Part shown: positions 49,382-61,280 of the stretch, one piece after another
How positions within the stretch are numbered: position 1 is the first letter of the stretch
Layout: each line of letters begins with the position of its first letter
Assembly (NCBI RefSeq): GCF_029852145.1
Contig: NC_079976.1
Span: forward strand, 5,146,001-5,210,000
Direction of reading: 5' to 3'
Source: Microplitis mediator
Taxonomy: Eukaryota > Arthropoda > Insecta > Hymenoptera > Braconidae
Length of the DNA stretch: 64,000 bases
Program-made: the position numbers and the translations under genes
Notes under the pieces: generated by a model
The model's database searches: none
What the model saw: the letters and a program-made list of their open reading frames with translations, nothing else
Told to the model about the DNA's origin: nothing

Positions 49382-51372
49382 AAATCACTGTCCAGACTAC
49401 CGCGACATTCCGCGATTATTAATAAGGTCATACAGTTGACCAGTGGCTCTCTACATAATTTTTTCTTTAACTTCGGTAATTAAGAAGTCAATTAATTTTT
49501 TTTTCTTGCAATAGAAATAAATAGAGAAGGGCAAAATGGCCCCTCTGAGGAAAAAATGTCATTAACATCCATCCGGCCCACTTGGCCCCTTGTAATTTTA
49601 ATTACTAAAAAATTGCAGCGGTCCCAGCGTGTACATTTAAATTATTTACGAAACAATATTTCATATAACAATAATGAGACTTACATTTGAAAATTTATCA
49701 TGTCACAAAAGTTAAATTTTCTAAAATTTATTTCATACACAATTTATACTGATGGAAGTTAAATTTGCCATGATATAATTGCCATATAAATTATTAATAT
49801 GAAAATAATATTAGGAATGGGACCAAGAAAATTATAATTTACTAGAGCAAAAAAAAAAAAAAACAAACAAACAAACAAATGTAACTTTCTAAACATGACA
49901 AACAATAAATTAAGCTTATTAACGCAATAATGAGCGTACAAAGTATGAAAGATAAAATTACAAGATGTTTATCCTCCCCCTCGTTGACGAATGCTTGAAG
50001 CCACCAACGCGAAATTAACAATGTTATACAAGAGATGAACGTTTGTTTGTGACAAGCATTGCATCTTGGAGATCATAAATTATAACAATGTAAATTAGAC
50101 AATATACTGGTAACTCATATGCCTAGAGCATCAGTAGCAGTCAGCAACAGAGATCTCTTGTCTTTCTATCGTAGACTTGACACAAGGTCAGACACGACGT
50201 TACTTTTCCTCTTTGCTTCAACGTCGGAGTCCCGATTATTAATTACATTTATGCGCTTCTGACTGTTGCCATTCTCGTTACATATCTAATTCTATTTTCA
50301 ATTCTTCTTTGCCTCCGACATTGTAGTGCACCGACTCACAATCTCTCGACTTATTCTACCCTGTATTTATTTATTTTTTTTTTTTGTAGTATAACCGAGA
50401 ATTATACTACTATACTTTATTATATTACTATCCTATACATGCAGACATATTTATATACATATATGTATAAATATATATGACGTCGGCGTCGTCGTCAGGA
50501 ACACGACGTCTTGTCAGCGGGCAAAAAGCGTGAAGTCGCGCACATAATAAATTACAGAGTTGAATCTCTTGACTTACGGACGGACAATGAGCCGCGTCCA
50601 TGATTATTCTCTTTTGTGAGGGAGAGATATGAAAATTTTAAAACCGTCGTCGCGACGACGCTGTCGTACTTTGTGTCTACATGATTGTTGTCATAAATTA
50701 AATATTACATTTGTCTGGTTAATTACATTTATTAATTGTTATTATTATTATTAATGCTTTCAAAAGCTTTTGTAAATGTTTAAAATAGAAGTTAATTTAA
50801 TTTGTTTTAACAATCGTTAAGTTGGTTACAAAGAATATGATATTTTATGAACATTGACTTGTTGCATTTCAACTACTTGTTGCATTTGAATTTTAAATTA
50901 TTTAGAGACAGTAAAGTTTACTTTTTATTGAGAATGTTCAGCTTAAAGAGTTGAAATTGTTTGTTTCGTAAAACAAAGTACGTAATTTTCAAGTAGTGTA
51001 GTATAGTAAGTGGTGGAAATCTCTTTTGAAAGTTGAGTAGATGAAAATCTAGAAAGAAAATAAAGAGAGATAGAGAAAGAGGGAGAGAATTTGCGAGATA
51101 GACTCGTTGTCCCGTGAATTCGTCGAACGTTGAAGGATGGCTCAAACATCAAAGCGAATGTTATTATTAGACAGAAGACAAACTGGTGCGGGCGTTAAGC
51201 TAAAACAGTTTAACTCAAATATATCACCACTTAAACGCCTACACCTCTGTAAAAAATATTTTTCAAGACGACTAATAAATAGTCGCTGATTCGAAGTTTT
51301 TATTTTATTTATATATTTTATTAAAAAATTTTTATTTTTATTATTTATAATTAATTACTCATGAAATGTGTA
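49380..51372. other. AT-rich stretch without recognised gene
   Basis: A small GGCAAAATGGCCCC / GGCCCACTTGGCCCC pair at 49530-49595 resembles ends of the GGCCAACTTGGCC family but is too short to call. Frames at 50918-51152 overlap in two frames and show no domain. A CGTCGGCGTCGTCGTC patch is at 50480. Confidence 0.5.
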
Positions 51373-51948
51373 CACTGTAAAAAATCGGGACTGAATAAGG
51401 AGTTTTTTTTCAGAGGAGTGTAAAAAATACCTCTTTTCAGGAGTGAATTTTATTCCAAGGAGATTAAATAAATACACAGTCATCCGCTGCCTGTCATGAC
51501 AAAACGACGTATCTCAAAAATTATAGTTTCGAGAAAATAGCGTTTAAAGTTTTAACAGAATTTGAGTACAATTCAACAGAAAAATTAATTTCTGTTATGA
51601 CAAAACGTTGTAACTCGAGATACGTTTTTTGTATCGTAACAAACTAATGCTTATTTTGATAAATAGATGAAATTTTTGTGACAAAACGCTGTAATTTCTA
51701 ATGCAAAAAATATACGTTTTTTTTCATTTCTTTTATACGCACATTTGATCAATATCATTGGCATAATTGATCAAATTAGTAAAATTTTGATGATACTCTA
51801 TTATTAAGTGACACTAAATAAACCTTTTTAGCTTTGTAACGACAAAACAGCGTATCTCGAGATACGTCGTTTTGTCATAACAGAGCAGAATCCGTTCTGC
51901 ATTCACTCCGGATTCAATTCGCGTTCACTCCGCAAATTTTTTACAGTG
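51373..51948. mobile_element. MITE, CACTGTAAAAAATCGGGA family (copy c), interrupted
   Basis: Ends CACTGTAAAAAATCGGGAC and GCAAATTTTTTACAGTG, TA on both sides. It is interrupted by an unrelated element at 51487-51889. The flanking halves read CAGTCATCCG and ATCCGTTCTGCATTCACTCC, matching copy b without the insert. Confidence 0.85.
51487..51889. mobile_element. Nested element with GACAAAACGACGTATCTC arms
   Basis: Begins CTGCCTGTCATGACAAAACG and ends with complement-like CGTTTTGTCATAACAGAGCAG. The host sequence ATCCG is present on both sides (51482-51486 and 51890-51894) but only once in the uninterrupted copy b, so it is a 5-bp target duplication. Internally, GACAAAACG followed by GTAA/GTATCTCGAGATACG occurs four times. 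No coding capacity. Confidence 0.8.
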
Positions 51949-53336
51949 TATCGACTCAATAATATTTTCAAATTAAATTGCTCCTGCACACCTCAAACGC
52001 GAAGCGTTAAATATTGTCTCAACTTACTGTCACTTAGGTTTTTTTTACTGATTTACAGACATTAAATCTCGTCAAAAATTTGTGTGTATCGCTCTAATGT
52101 AGTATAATAAGTACTTTTATAAAGAAGGCATGATAATGAACAAGTCTAACCCTCTTTAAAGTCATTTAAATAGGATATTTATAATAAAAACTGTAATGAA
52201 CTATTTTATTTTCAATCACGTCGGTTAGTCTGCTCGTATGATGCACGCGGTCGCCTGTTTAATCCTTTCCATTTAATTAAAATAAGTATACCAAGTCCGG
52301 AAATTACGATTTATTATAATCTGAGTCGACATATATATTTTTTTTAATGTTTAGATTTTTTACCAAGTGCTAGAAACATTATTGACGTGACGGTAAAAGA
52401 AAAAAACTGCGTCCCAATAAAAAAAAAGAGTTTTAAAAAAATATGTAGACATAATTTTTTCTTAAATCAGATCTATGGAGATCTCGGGGCCTTAAAAAAA
52501 AATTCGAATAAATTTTAGATCCAATGAGATCTGCATGGATTCTAGATCTTAATAGATCTGTTAATATGATCTTTGAAATTTTTATTTTACTAGATCTAAT
52601 AAAAACAAATTCAGTAAAAATGAAAATAAAAAGTCGATGGAAGAAATTGCATATTTTTAGCGATGCACTTGAACAGTTAATTAAATTTTACTATCAAGCT
52701 GCAGTGTAATTGTTTGTAAAAGGAATAAAATTATTGAATTAACATCCGCGTTAAATGGCCTTACAAATAATAAAAACGCAGCTGAATAAGAGAGTGATTA
52801 AAAAATAAAAATCAAAATAATAATCAGGATCACTATCACTATCATTATATCAACTATTTATCATTGGGCACTTGTTCATAAAGTACTTAAACATAATTCA
52901 TAACGACTTTTAAATAAAATAAGTTTTGTACACATAATAACAAAATCTCCATAATAAAAAGGATTAAAGAAAAAAAAAGCTATTAAACATCTTATTTATT
53001 TTTAAACATCATCGGCAATATATTTAAAATATTTTAATAGCTTATTATCAAGTCTTGTAATCTCAGAGTGTTGATTAGTCCTCGATGGAAGAACACGGAA
53101 ACACGTGGGTAGATAAAATGAAAAGTGAAAGAGTATTAACAAGATGACGGTGATGAGAAGAAGTAATAAATGAAATTTAAAAATATATAATAATAATAAA
53201 AGTATATCAAGGCAAGACTTTGAACGAGTTTTACCCGCAGCTCGATATACCGATCGATCGATCTATCGATCTATCATTTAGCTTTAAAATTACCTATCTA
53301 TCGACTGATTACGTTACACACATACATACATACACG

Positions 53337-53367
<31 letters not shown>

Positions 53368-54420
53368 TTATTTATAGAGTAAAAGATATGGTCGATCAAT
53401 TGCAACTTTGTAGATCCAATCGATCTCAAGTTAATACACCAACAACAATATTTATAATTTCATTGGTTATTAAATAGTCAATCTCCTCCTTCTATTACAC
53501 CTCTACCCCCACTTTTCAACAGCTCAATAAATATCCTAAGATTAATTAAACTTAATATTTATTATACTATATATTGAGAGTTCCAAGTTCAGGATATAGA
53601 AAAATATATGTATCGATATATAATATATGCTAATTTAAATATTAATTACCATCAATTTTTTTCACCCTTTCCCTTTCCTTCGTTAGCTGCGACCAGTGAC
53701 AGCTATCGCGATTGCAAAATTATCACCTATATATTCAGTGCGTAGTTAATAACTATCGAGGCCGGATTGTCGCAGCCATTTAATTGATCATATTATAAAT
53801 AATAATTAAACATCAAGATCGTTACTATAAATTGTTTGTGTTGATTACATTTACCATTTATTAAATTCTCTAATTATTTTGTTTGAATGTTTTATTTATA
53901 ATTTGTGTTCTGGTAATTTCTTAGATCAGATGACAAACCGCATAGATGAATAAATTGGAAGAACGTTTTTATAATGGATCGATTATCCAAAAGTACATTT
54001 CTCAATATAATTGGACTGTTGCACAAGAGTTAATTTCCCAGGTTATTTTCGGTGAGTGAATAAATTATTTTTATTAATGATTTAATTTTTTTTAATGTTT
54101 ATTACTGATCTAAATGTGTGGATATACTTGTAATGTAATTGAAAATTTTATATTACGAAATTTTAATCTACTTAATAGACATTAAATAAAATGTAGTAAA
54201 ATAATTACGGAAATTATTGATGATTTTTTATTGCGATTAAATTTTTTATCGGTTATTAAATTATATTTAATATATAGGTAATTTTTTTTACATATTTTAT
54301 TAGTCAATCATTACTCACACAGTATGAAATAGTGTAGAAAATTTTTTTGTCTTTTTTGCTCTGATTCAATTGCGATAATTTTAGTTTACAAAAAAAAGAA
54401 AAATTTATCGTTTGAAAATA
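51949..54420. other. AT-rich stretch without recognised gene
   Basis: It contains the AGATCT cluster (listed separately), a GATCGATC run at 53250-53275 and an AT run at about 53338-53361. Frames at 52524-52709 and 53220-53477 are repeat-driven or short. Confidence 0.5.
52467..52605. repeat. Cluster of AGATCT/AGATC words
   Basis: At least eight AGATCT or near-identical words in about 140 bp (for example CAGATCTATGGAGATCTCGG and TCTAGATCTTAATAGATCTG). Spacing is irregular. Confidence 0.6.
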
Positions 54421-54980
54421 CCCGTGTAAAAAAAATTCGTTCCAAAAAGATTCCAAAAAAGTTCTGCATGTGGAACTTCTAAACATGAGACAGATTAGAA
54501 CTTCGAATGGAGCCTTTTTGGAACGTTAGTGATTTCGATGGTAAAAAAACAGTTTTTATGAGCAAATTTAGAGAAAAAAAAGGACGTTTTTGGAATTTTA
54601 TATAGACTTTTCAAAAAAGTTCCAGAATTACCACTTTTGACTTTTTTATGGACATTCTAGGCATTCTAGAACATTCCAAAATCACTTCTTTTGCATCTTT
54701 TGTACAATAAAGACGTTCTAGAAACATACCAAAATAGTTCAAAAATCACTAATTTTGAATGTTTTATAGAACAAAAAAACACGTCTTTAACAACTTCCAA
54801 AAAAGTTCCAAGAACGTCCTTTTTTGACTTTAAATTTGTTCATAAACACTTTTTTTTACCATCAAAATTACTAACGTTTCAAAAAAGTTTCATTCGAAGT
54901 TCTAATCTGTCTCATGTTTAGAAGTTCCACATATGGAACTTTTTTGTAATCTTTTTGGAACGAATTTTTTTTCACACGGG
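54421..54980. mobile_element. MITE with inverted arms of about 200 bp
   Basis: Starts CCCGTGTAAAAAAAATTCGT and ends with its near complement finishing TTTCACACGGG, TA on both sides. The arms match through GTGGAACTTCTAAACATGAG and ACAGATTAGAACTTCGAATG and beyond. The interior repeats AAAAGTTCCA and TTCTAGAACA words. Non-coding. Confidence 0.85.
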
Positions 54981-57642
54981 TAATTATCCGTAAAAGAGGG
55001 GGGGGTCTCTTTAGACTTTTTTAAAATTTTAAATTCAGAAAAAAAATTTTGTACCACTGCTGGGTTTCATAAATTTCATAAAAAAATTTATTTACAAAAT
55101 CATAAGTAAATTTATATTTTGTAACGTCATAAAACCACAGACGAATCACTTCCAATTACTTAATAAAAAATATAAATAATTTAATACTTACACTATCTAT
55201 TAAAGTAAAGATATAAAATTCCAAGCAGGCATACAACTTATAACACTTAGCGTCTACTCTGCAATAATTAATTTTATTGCGGATCTCTAAATAAATAAAA
55301 TTTAAAAATAATGATTATAATAAATACGAGCAATAAAATGATAAATAAATAATATGAACGTATATGCATAGACATAAAATAGATATTAAATAAAATCTAT
55401 TAATAATTTTGTTTGATTGCATTAAGATAAATGTGTTATATATATTTATTGTTTGACATGACCTTTTCTCAGGTCATATAACTTCGCGAGATTTTAAATT
55501 CGATTATCCTTATTTCTTTTAATAATCTCTTAATTATTAGCGGTATTACTCCTAGTTTTTATCGCGTCGGTATCTTTGATGCCAGCTCACCAATCAACTT
55601 ATCGTTTAATAAAATTTAAAAAATATACATATATATATATATATATATAATAAAAGATAAAAATTAATCACACATAGATGTTAATATACCTCTATATATA
55701 TACATATGTATATATATATATAGACATATAATATTATATCCAGTAGAAACGAACATTCCGCGAACATTCAACAAGTGGATCTGCAACTTGGACGGGTTTT
55801 CAGTGGGCGGCAAGTGTATACTAACAGTAGGTAGTCAAGTTGTCTTATATATTCACATATACGAGCACAAGTTGATAAAAAAAAAAAATAAGGAATGATA
55901 TATCCTGTAAGAAAGATATTAAAAATAGTGAGTATAGCAATCTAATGGTTCATATTCAAAGTTTCAATGATTTCAATGCTCTACTATAATATATATGAGA
56001 CTCGGATAGCTTACGTACCCAACCACGCCCATGTTACTATGAATCAATCATTCTTTACATTAATATTATTAACGGTCTATAATTTAGTCTGTGATATTTC
56101 AATTTATATAAATGAATTATTGAAAGAAGGATAGAGGTATCACTTGATTAAAAAAAATTGATTTAAAAATCTTTGATTATTCGACTAATTGAATTTCTAC
56201 GGGTTCTATAGACATCGAAATTTCGTATGTCAGTTAGAAAAGAAGTAGTGATATTTAATCATATTTTAATTATCATTAACACGAAGGATCCCATTTCGCG
56301 GAACAAAAAAAACTTATTTTTCTTCTCGGTGATATTTTTGTGCCACAGTCTAGGAACTTGTCTCTGGTTTCTTATCGAAGCAAAAATCAATGACTTGTAT
56401 ATAATTAAGCCTTAATAATTTACTTATAAATATAAAAATAAATGTCTCTATAACTCGAGGAATTTGTTAGTGTCTGGGACAACAAAAAGAAAATAAAAAT
56501 CCATGATGGAAGGTTGACGCTGCGACTAAGAATGATGAGAGGTGAACACAAAGTGTCGTTTCCGACATATTTGCGTGTTCTTTTGCCACCTGCTCATTGT
56601 TCGCATCGTTAAAAGCATTAGCGCAGCCATTATTCTTAATTACCGTTGTCCTAGTGCTTGACGACGTGCTCATACTTATCCAGACAATATATATCTTCAA
56701 TTCTTTATTCTCACATAAAACTGAACACATCTAACTCTCTTACACTTTCTCATATTGTCTGCAAACCCTACCTACAGTCTGAGACTAATTCAAGACTTTT
56801 CCTCTAATATAACATCCACATCCACATCTTCGTCCTCATCTTAAATATTATTTATTATATATTCCATAAATTCTTCATGCGGGTAAATATAAGTGTCTCT
56901 AGACCAGAGGATGATGTACTATCTTGGCGACTACGAACTACTCCACCACTATTCCTAACTAATTCTTCATTCAAATCATAGCCTTATTTCTAGCTGCCAT
57001 AACATCGTCTATCATGTCTCCATAAAATAATAATCATATGACTATTATAACAAAACAAATATGACTATTAATAAATTTATACAAATACATACGTACATAC
57101 GCACACATCTACACGTACAATTGTCTAGATATAAATCACATCAACACCCTCAAGCTAACATCAAAACATCTTCAACAGTAATCTCTGCTCAAAATGTATT
57201 TATGCATTAAGACATAAAGCATCACACATCATCATGAATATATATGTACATATAAATATATGTATGTACATATTCATTTATATAATAGCGTATATACCGA
57301 GCAACTAACAACCGTCCAAACATTCAAGTATTAACTCAATTCAATGGTACTTTATGAATGAAAGTACTTTAACAACTTGAATGAACGTCGAGTCATCGCC
57401 TTAAGGAATTTATATTATTATTGTGTTATCCTAAAAAAAATTAACTCCAGTACCAACTGCGTTATACATCGCAGAGTTTAACTGATCGATCGAAAAATTA
57501 TTTACATTTTTTTATTAATATCCACGAAAACAACCCCCGTCAGCTATATGCAAAGTATTTTAAAACGGTATATTTTTTGGTTTGTTGCCTGGAGCTGATA
57601 CTTTCGTGCATCGGTTTTTGGAAATTCATTCTTCGTAATGCA
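54981..57642. other. AT-rich stretch without recognised gene
   Basis: It includes ATATAT tracts near 55628-55650 and 55698-55720. The frame at 56467-56730 on the minus strand, 87 codons rich in Ser and Thr, matches no known family. Confidence 0.5.
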
Positions 57643-57960
57643 CTAGAGCTCATCCTTGTCTTTCTCCTCCGTCAACTCCCTCCCCTTATATATACAGCTG
57701 GTAGTCTTTGATGTTCGTTTTCTGTAAGGCAAAAAAATTCCGAGCAAAGAGCCCTGAGGCTCCTCAACTTCTTCGTCTTGTTCTTGTTCTTCTTCTTCTT
57801 CATCATCATTTCCTTCTTGTTCTTGTTCTTGTTCTTGCAAAGAAAAAGAATAAAATCTCAAGAACCCTTTTCTTTTCTTACCCATCTACGGTTTCTTCAA
57901 GTATCGCGTCGTTGTGTAGAGTCAAGAGAATTGTTTCATGAATTATTAACTAATTTTTAC
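57643..57960 (-). CDS. Possible terminal exons of a small gene ending in KDEL
   Basis: The minus strand has a good intron: donor GATGG|GTAAGA (57881) and acceptor TTTTTTGCCTTACAG (57722). Joined, the frame reads ...ILLTLHNDAILEETVDGK then RTSKTTSCIYKGRELTEEK and DKDEL-stop. A C-terminal KDEL is an ER-retention signal in animal proteins. The unspliced alternative is an 80-codon frame with a Glu/Gln-rich stretch encoded by CTT/GTT simple repeats. The upstream exon border near 57951 is unsupported. A TATATATAAG near 57690 could instead be a TATA box. Low certainty. Confidence 0.25.
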
Positions 57961-58169
57961 TCAACTCCGACTTATCCTTATTTTCATTCTTTTTTTTTCA
58001 TTATTTTTATCATCATCATCATCTAATTGTTAACTTTTAAACCAGAATTTATAAATTTTTTAGTCATTAATATAAAATAATTCATTTGGATAAAAAACTG
58101 TCATTGAATTAATCATTTTTCCAAGGATTCCAAAAAATTCAAAAGTTTAAATCCATTTAAGAGATACTT
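57961..58169. other. Short AT-rich gap
   Basis: Nothing recognised. Confidence 0.5.
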
Positions 58170-58421
58170 ATGTGTAAAAATTTTTATTCATAATGAATTT
58201 TGATCTAAATTTCATCATGAAACTCAGATTTTGACACAAATATGGTTTTCATTATGAATTTGTATCAACAATTTTAATCGCGACAAAATTATGACTTAGT
58301 CAAATTTTTATCCAAGTGATCCGATGTTCATTGAATGAATTAATTAAACCTAGCTTTACAACATCAATATTATTCTACTATCTGTAAGTGACGTATAAAC
58401 TATGCTTTGGTTGAAGTCATA

Positions 58422-58554
58422 CCTTGATTCAGAAATCTAATTTGAAATAATTCAAACACGATCCGAAACAATTCAAAGTTGGCAAAATTGACTATATATA
58501 GATATACACTTTAGCATGGATTGAATTATTCCAAATTAGATTTCTGCATTAGGG
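58422..58554. mobile_element. Small MITE, CAGAAATCTAATTTG arms
   Basis: CAGAAATCTAATTTGAAATA then ATTCAA on the left, complement TTGAATTATTCCAAATTAGA then TTTCTG on the right. TA lies on both sides and the right TA is also the left TA of the fold-back copy next door. Confidence 0.75.
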
Positions 58555-58556
58555 TA

Positions 58557-59032
58557 CACTGAAAAAAATAATCGCTAGCTGCTAGCGATTTTTTTCTTTA
58601 GCAGCTAGCGATTTTTAATCGTTAGCTGCAAGCGATTATTTCGCTAGCGGCTAGCGATTTTTTCTTTAGCAGCTAGCGATTTTTAATCGTTAGCTGCAAG
58701 CGATTATTTCGCTAGCTGCTAGCGATTTTTTCTTTAGCAGCTAGCGATTAAAAATCGCTTGCTGCAAGCGATTATTTCGCTAGCTGCTAGCGATTTTTTC
58801 TTTAGCAGGTAGCGATTAAAAATCGCTTGCTGGAAGCGATTTATTCGCTAGCAGGTAGCGATTTTTTCGCTAGCAGGCAGCGATTAAAAATCGCTTGCTG
58901 GAAGCGATTTTTTCTTTGGCAGGGAGCGATTAAAAATACTGTTTTTATCATTGAAATAAATTTATAAATATACATATTCATATATATTTATATATTCATA
59001 TATATATACACATATATATATCTATATATATA

Positions 59033-59118
<86 letters not shown>

Positions 59119-59424
59119 TGAATGTATAAATATATATTTACATATATGTATAAATATACATTTCAATAATAAAAATAGTATTTTTAATCGCTCCCTGCCA
59201 AAGAAAAAATCGCTTCCACCAAGCGATTTTTAATCGCTACCTGCTAGCGAAAAAATCGCTACCTGCTAGCGAAAAAATCGCTTCCAGCAAGCGATTTTTA
59301 ATCGCTACCTGCTAAAGAAAAAATCGCTACCTGCTAGCGAATAAATCGCTTCCAGCAAGCGATTTTTAATCGCTAGCTGCTAAAGAAAAAAATCGCTAGC
59401 CGCTAGCGATTATTTTTTTCAGTG
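58557..59424. mobile_element. Fold-back element of GCTAGC palindromic repeats (copy 2)
   Basis: Same ends (CACTGAAAAAAATAATCGC and complement) and the same arm subunits as 24052-25211. The arms are shorter and unequal, about 380 and 255 bp. The AT core (about 58950-59165) includes a run of more than 30 AT units. TA flanks both sides. Copies differ in number and order of subunits, which suggests unit gain and loss. Confidence 0.85.
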
Positions 59425-60025
59425 TAGACTCATAATTATTTGTTTTTCAATTATGACTATTTTCTATTGATATTTTGAATATTGGCGGCCTGTAATTCTG
59501 TTTTATCATTGAATTTCTAATAAAAATAGTTCAAATATGTCTTATCCAATCCAAAAATAAGTTCAGGGTGCCAAATTCTTATTGGAGGGTCTCTAAAAGA
59601 CTTGAAAACTATGGCTGGTAGATCTACCAACTTTTCATAGTAGGGTTTGTTGGAAACTACCAACTTGTAGAACCCTATCTCCCACCTTGACGAATTTCGA
59701 GTTGGCAACGCTGGTTCATTCACTTAATTAATTTTACAATCGAAACTGATTTACGTAACTCAAGTACTTGATAGCAGAAATTTATTGATAACTTCTGAAT
59801 CGATAAATTTGATAAAATGTTTAGTAGTAAAAATTCAGTCATGTTTATATCGAAGTCATCTCAAGCCCAATTCAAAGACGTAATAAATTAATTTTAAAAT
59901 TGATACGGATTTACTAGACGAAAAACTGTCGGAGCAAAGTCATGAAAGTCATATTTGTGTCACGATCTGAGTTTCATGATTAAATTCAGATCTCAATTTA
60001 TTATGAACAATTTTTTTTACACGAG

Positions 60026-60590
60026 TGAGTATTACTCTTTATGTAGACTTTAAATGCCAAAGGCATTAAAAACTCAAGCTACCGATCCATCCATCCATTA
60101 ATCCTCCTACTTGATTTTAACTTCCTAATGATAGCGTACACGTTCAGCACATGGAGCAAAGGATAGTAAGAATAAAATAAACCAAAGACGTATTAGAGTT
60201 AAAGACTGAAGAAAAGGCATAACCAAAAACCGTAGACATTAAACTGCTGACCAAACTGAACCCTTTTTATTTACACAAAGAGTTTTGGCTACTTGACTAC
60301 CAGTTGTTTCAAGCAAAGTAGCTTTTGGAGAGATCACGAGGTCCTTGATACGAAACTCCGAAAGTTTATAATCGGCAACCTACTCATTACACTTAAGGAC
60401 ATGGCATATTTCGTGGCAGTACAGCAGACATCAGTAGACACCAGCAGACACCAGTCGTTTTAAACGTAACAAAGAATAAGGCTAAGCTATCTTATAATAA
60501 AACTTGCAGCAGACTGTCATAAATAACGCCTCCACCTCCAACGACAGTGGTGATACTCCACGCCCATGACTCCTTCCTTGGATTATTTTA
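60026..60590. other. Non-genic stretch
   Basis: Nothing recognised. It contains CAGCAGACATCAGTAGACACC-type triplet-like words near 60422-60455. Confidence 0.5.
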
Positions 60591-60755
60591 ATGTACTGGT
60601 GTTATCGTCTTGGCTGGTTAGTCGCTTACTACGCTAGTGGTGTAACCAGAGTTACCTTGTTCAATGTACGCCTTCTCGGGAGGACAGGAAGTCGATGTCG
60701 CGGTGAAGAGGTGAGCGGAGAACCCAAGGAGAATGCTGGCTGGTCTCTTACGTGA
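60591..60755 (+). CDS. Possible 54-codon small ORF
   Basis: A frame from ATG (MYWCYRLGWLVAYYASGVTR...) to TGA in a GC-richer island. No domain recognised. A second, overlapping frame starts at 60664 (MYAFSGGQEVDVAVK) and runs into a GTGAGC donor at 60711, so this may instead be a first coding exon. Both readings could be chance in GC-rich DNA. Confidence 0.2.
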   Translation: MYWCYRLGWLVAYYASGVTRVTLFNVRLLGRTGSRCRGEEVSGEPKENAGWSLT

Positions 60756-61280
60756 CACCGATAATCAGCGAGTTAAGTGGGGTTTAATTTTCTCGGTGCG
60801 GGCGGCTGGAGGAGTTGTAAGAAGGTGGTGGCAGAAAATAAAAAAAGAAGAAGGAGGAGGAAAAGAAGGAGGAGGTATAAAGGTGGACGAAAGTGGTAGA
60901 GGACGCGGTTAAAGTTTAAGTGGACAAGAGAGGGCTTAACCGATGCGTGTATACACCTGCCAGAAACACGCGAAGCTTCTGTATAAGAGCAAGACACTAC
61001 GGGATTATAAGTTTTAAAGGAGAGTAAGATTGTATAAGTGTAAAATAAAAATAAAGTAAATAAAAGTATTTTATGTATAAGTAAAGAGAAACTACGGGCG
61101 CGGTTGAGGATTAATGCAATAGCTCCAGCAGCTAAAGAGACACAAGAACCGCGCGTCCGACGATCGTCGCCCTCGCCACCTGTAATTGGCTCCAATCATT
61201 GTGGGTTATACGCTCAATGTTTTGTCCTCCTGACTCCTGAGTTCTGTCGTAAACGCTCGTTTTCAGGCACTAAAATAACC
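60756..61280. other. GC-richer island rich in GGAGGA tracts
   Basis: Purine-rich AAGAAGGAGGAGG repeats make the minus strand encode a Leu/Phe-rich low-complexity frame (60773-61195). I do not accept this as a gene. The region could be a promoter or 5' UTR like 22380-22760. Confidence 0.35.

Larger units (their letters stand above)
58170..60025. mobile_element. Larger inverted-repeat element enclosing two others
   Basis: Left 58170-58262 aligns with the reverse complement of 59940-60025 over about 90 bp. Shared words include TCATGAAACTCAGAT, GACACAAATATG and GTGTAAAAA. The interval contains the small MITE 58422-58554 and the fold-back copy 58557-59424, and otherwise about 850 bp of AT-rich non-coding sequence. 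Outer borders are approximate. Confidence 0.55.

Noticed and set aside
57708..58026. Plus-strand Leu/Phe-rich frames
   Set aside because: Products of the TTCTTGTTCTTG simple repeat.
60773..61195. 140-codon minus-strand frame with long Leu/Phe runs
   Set aside because: Encoded by GGAGGA and AAAATAAA simple sequence read backwards; no signal, no domain.
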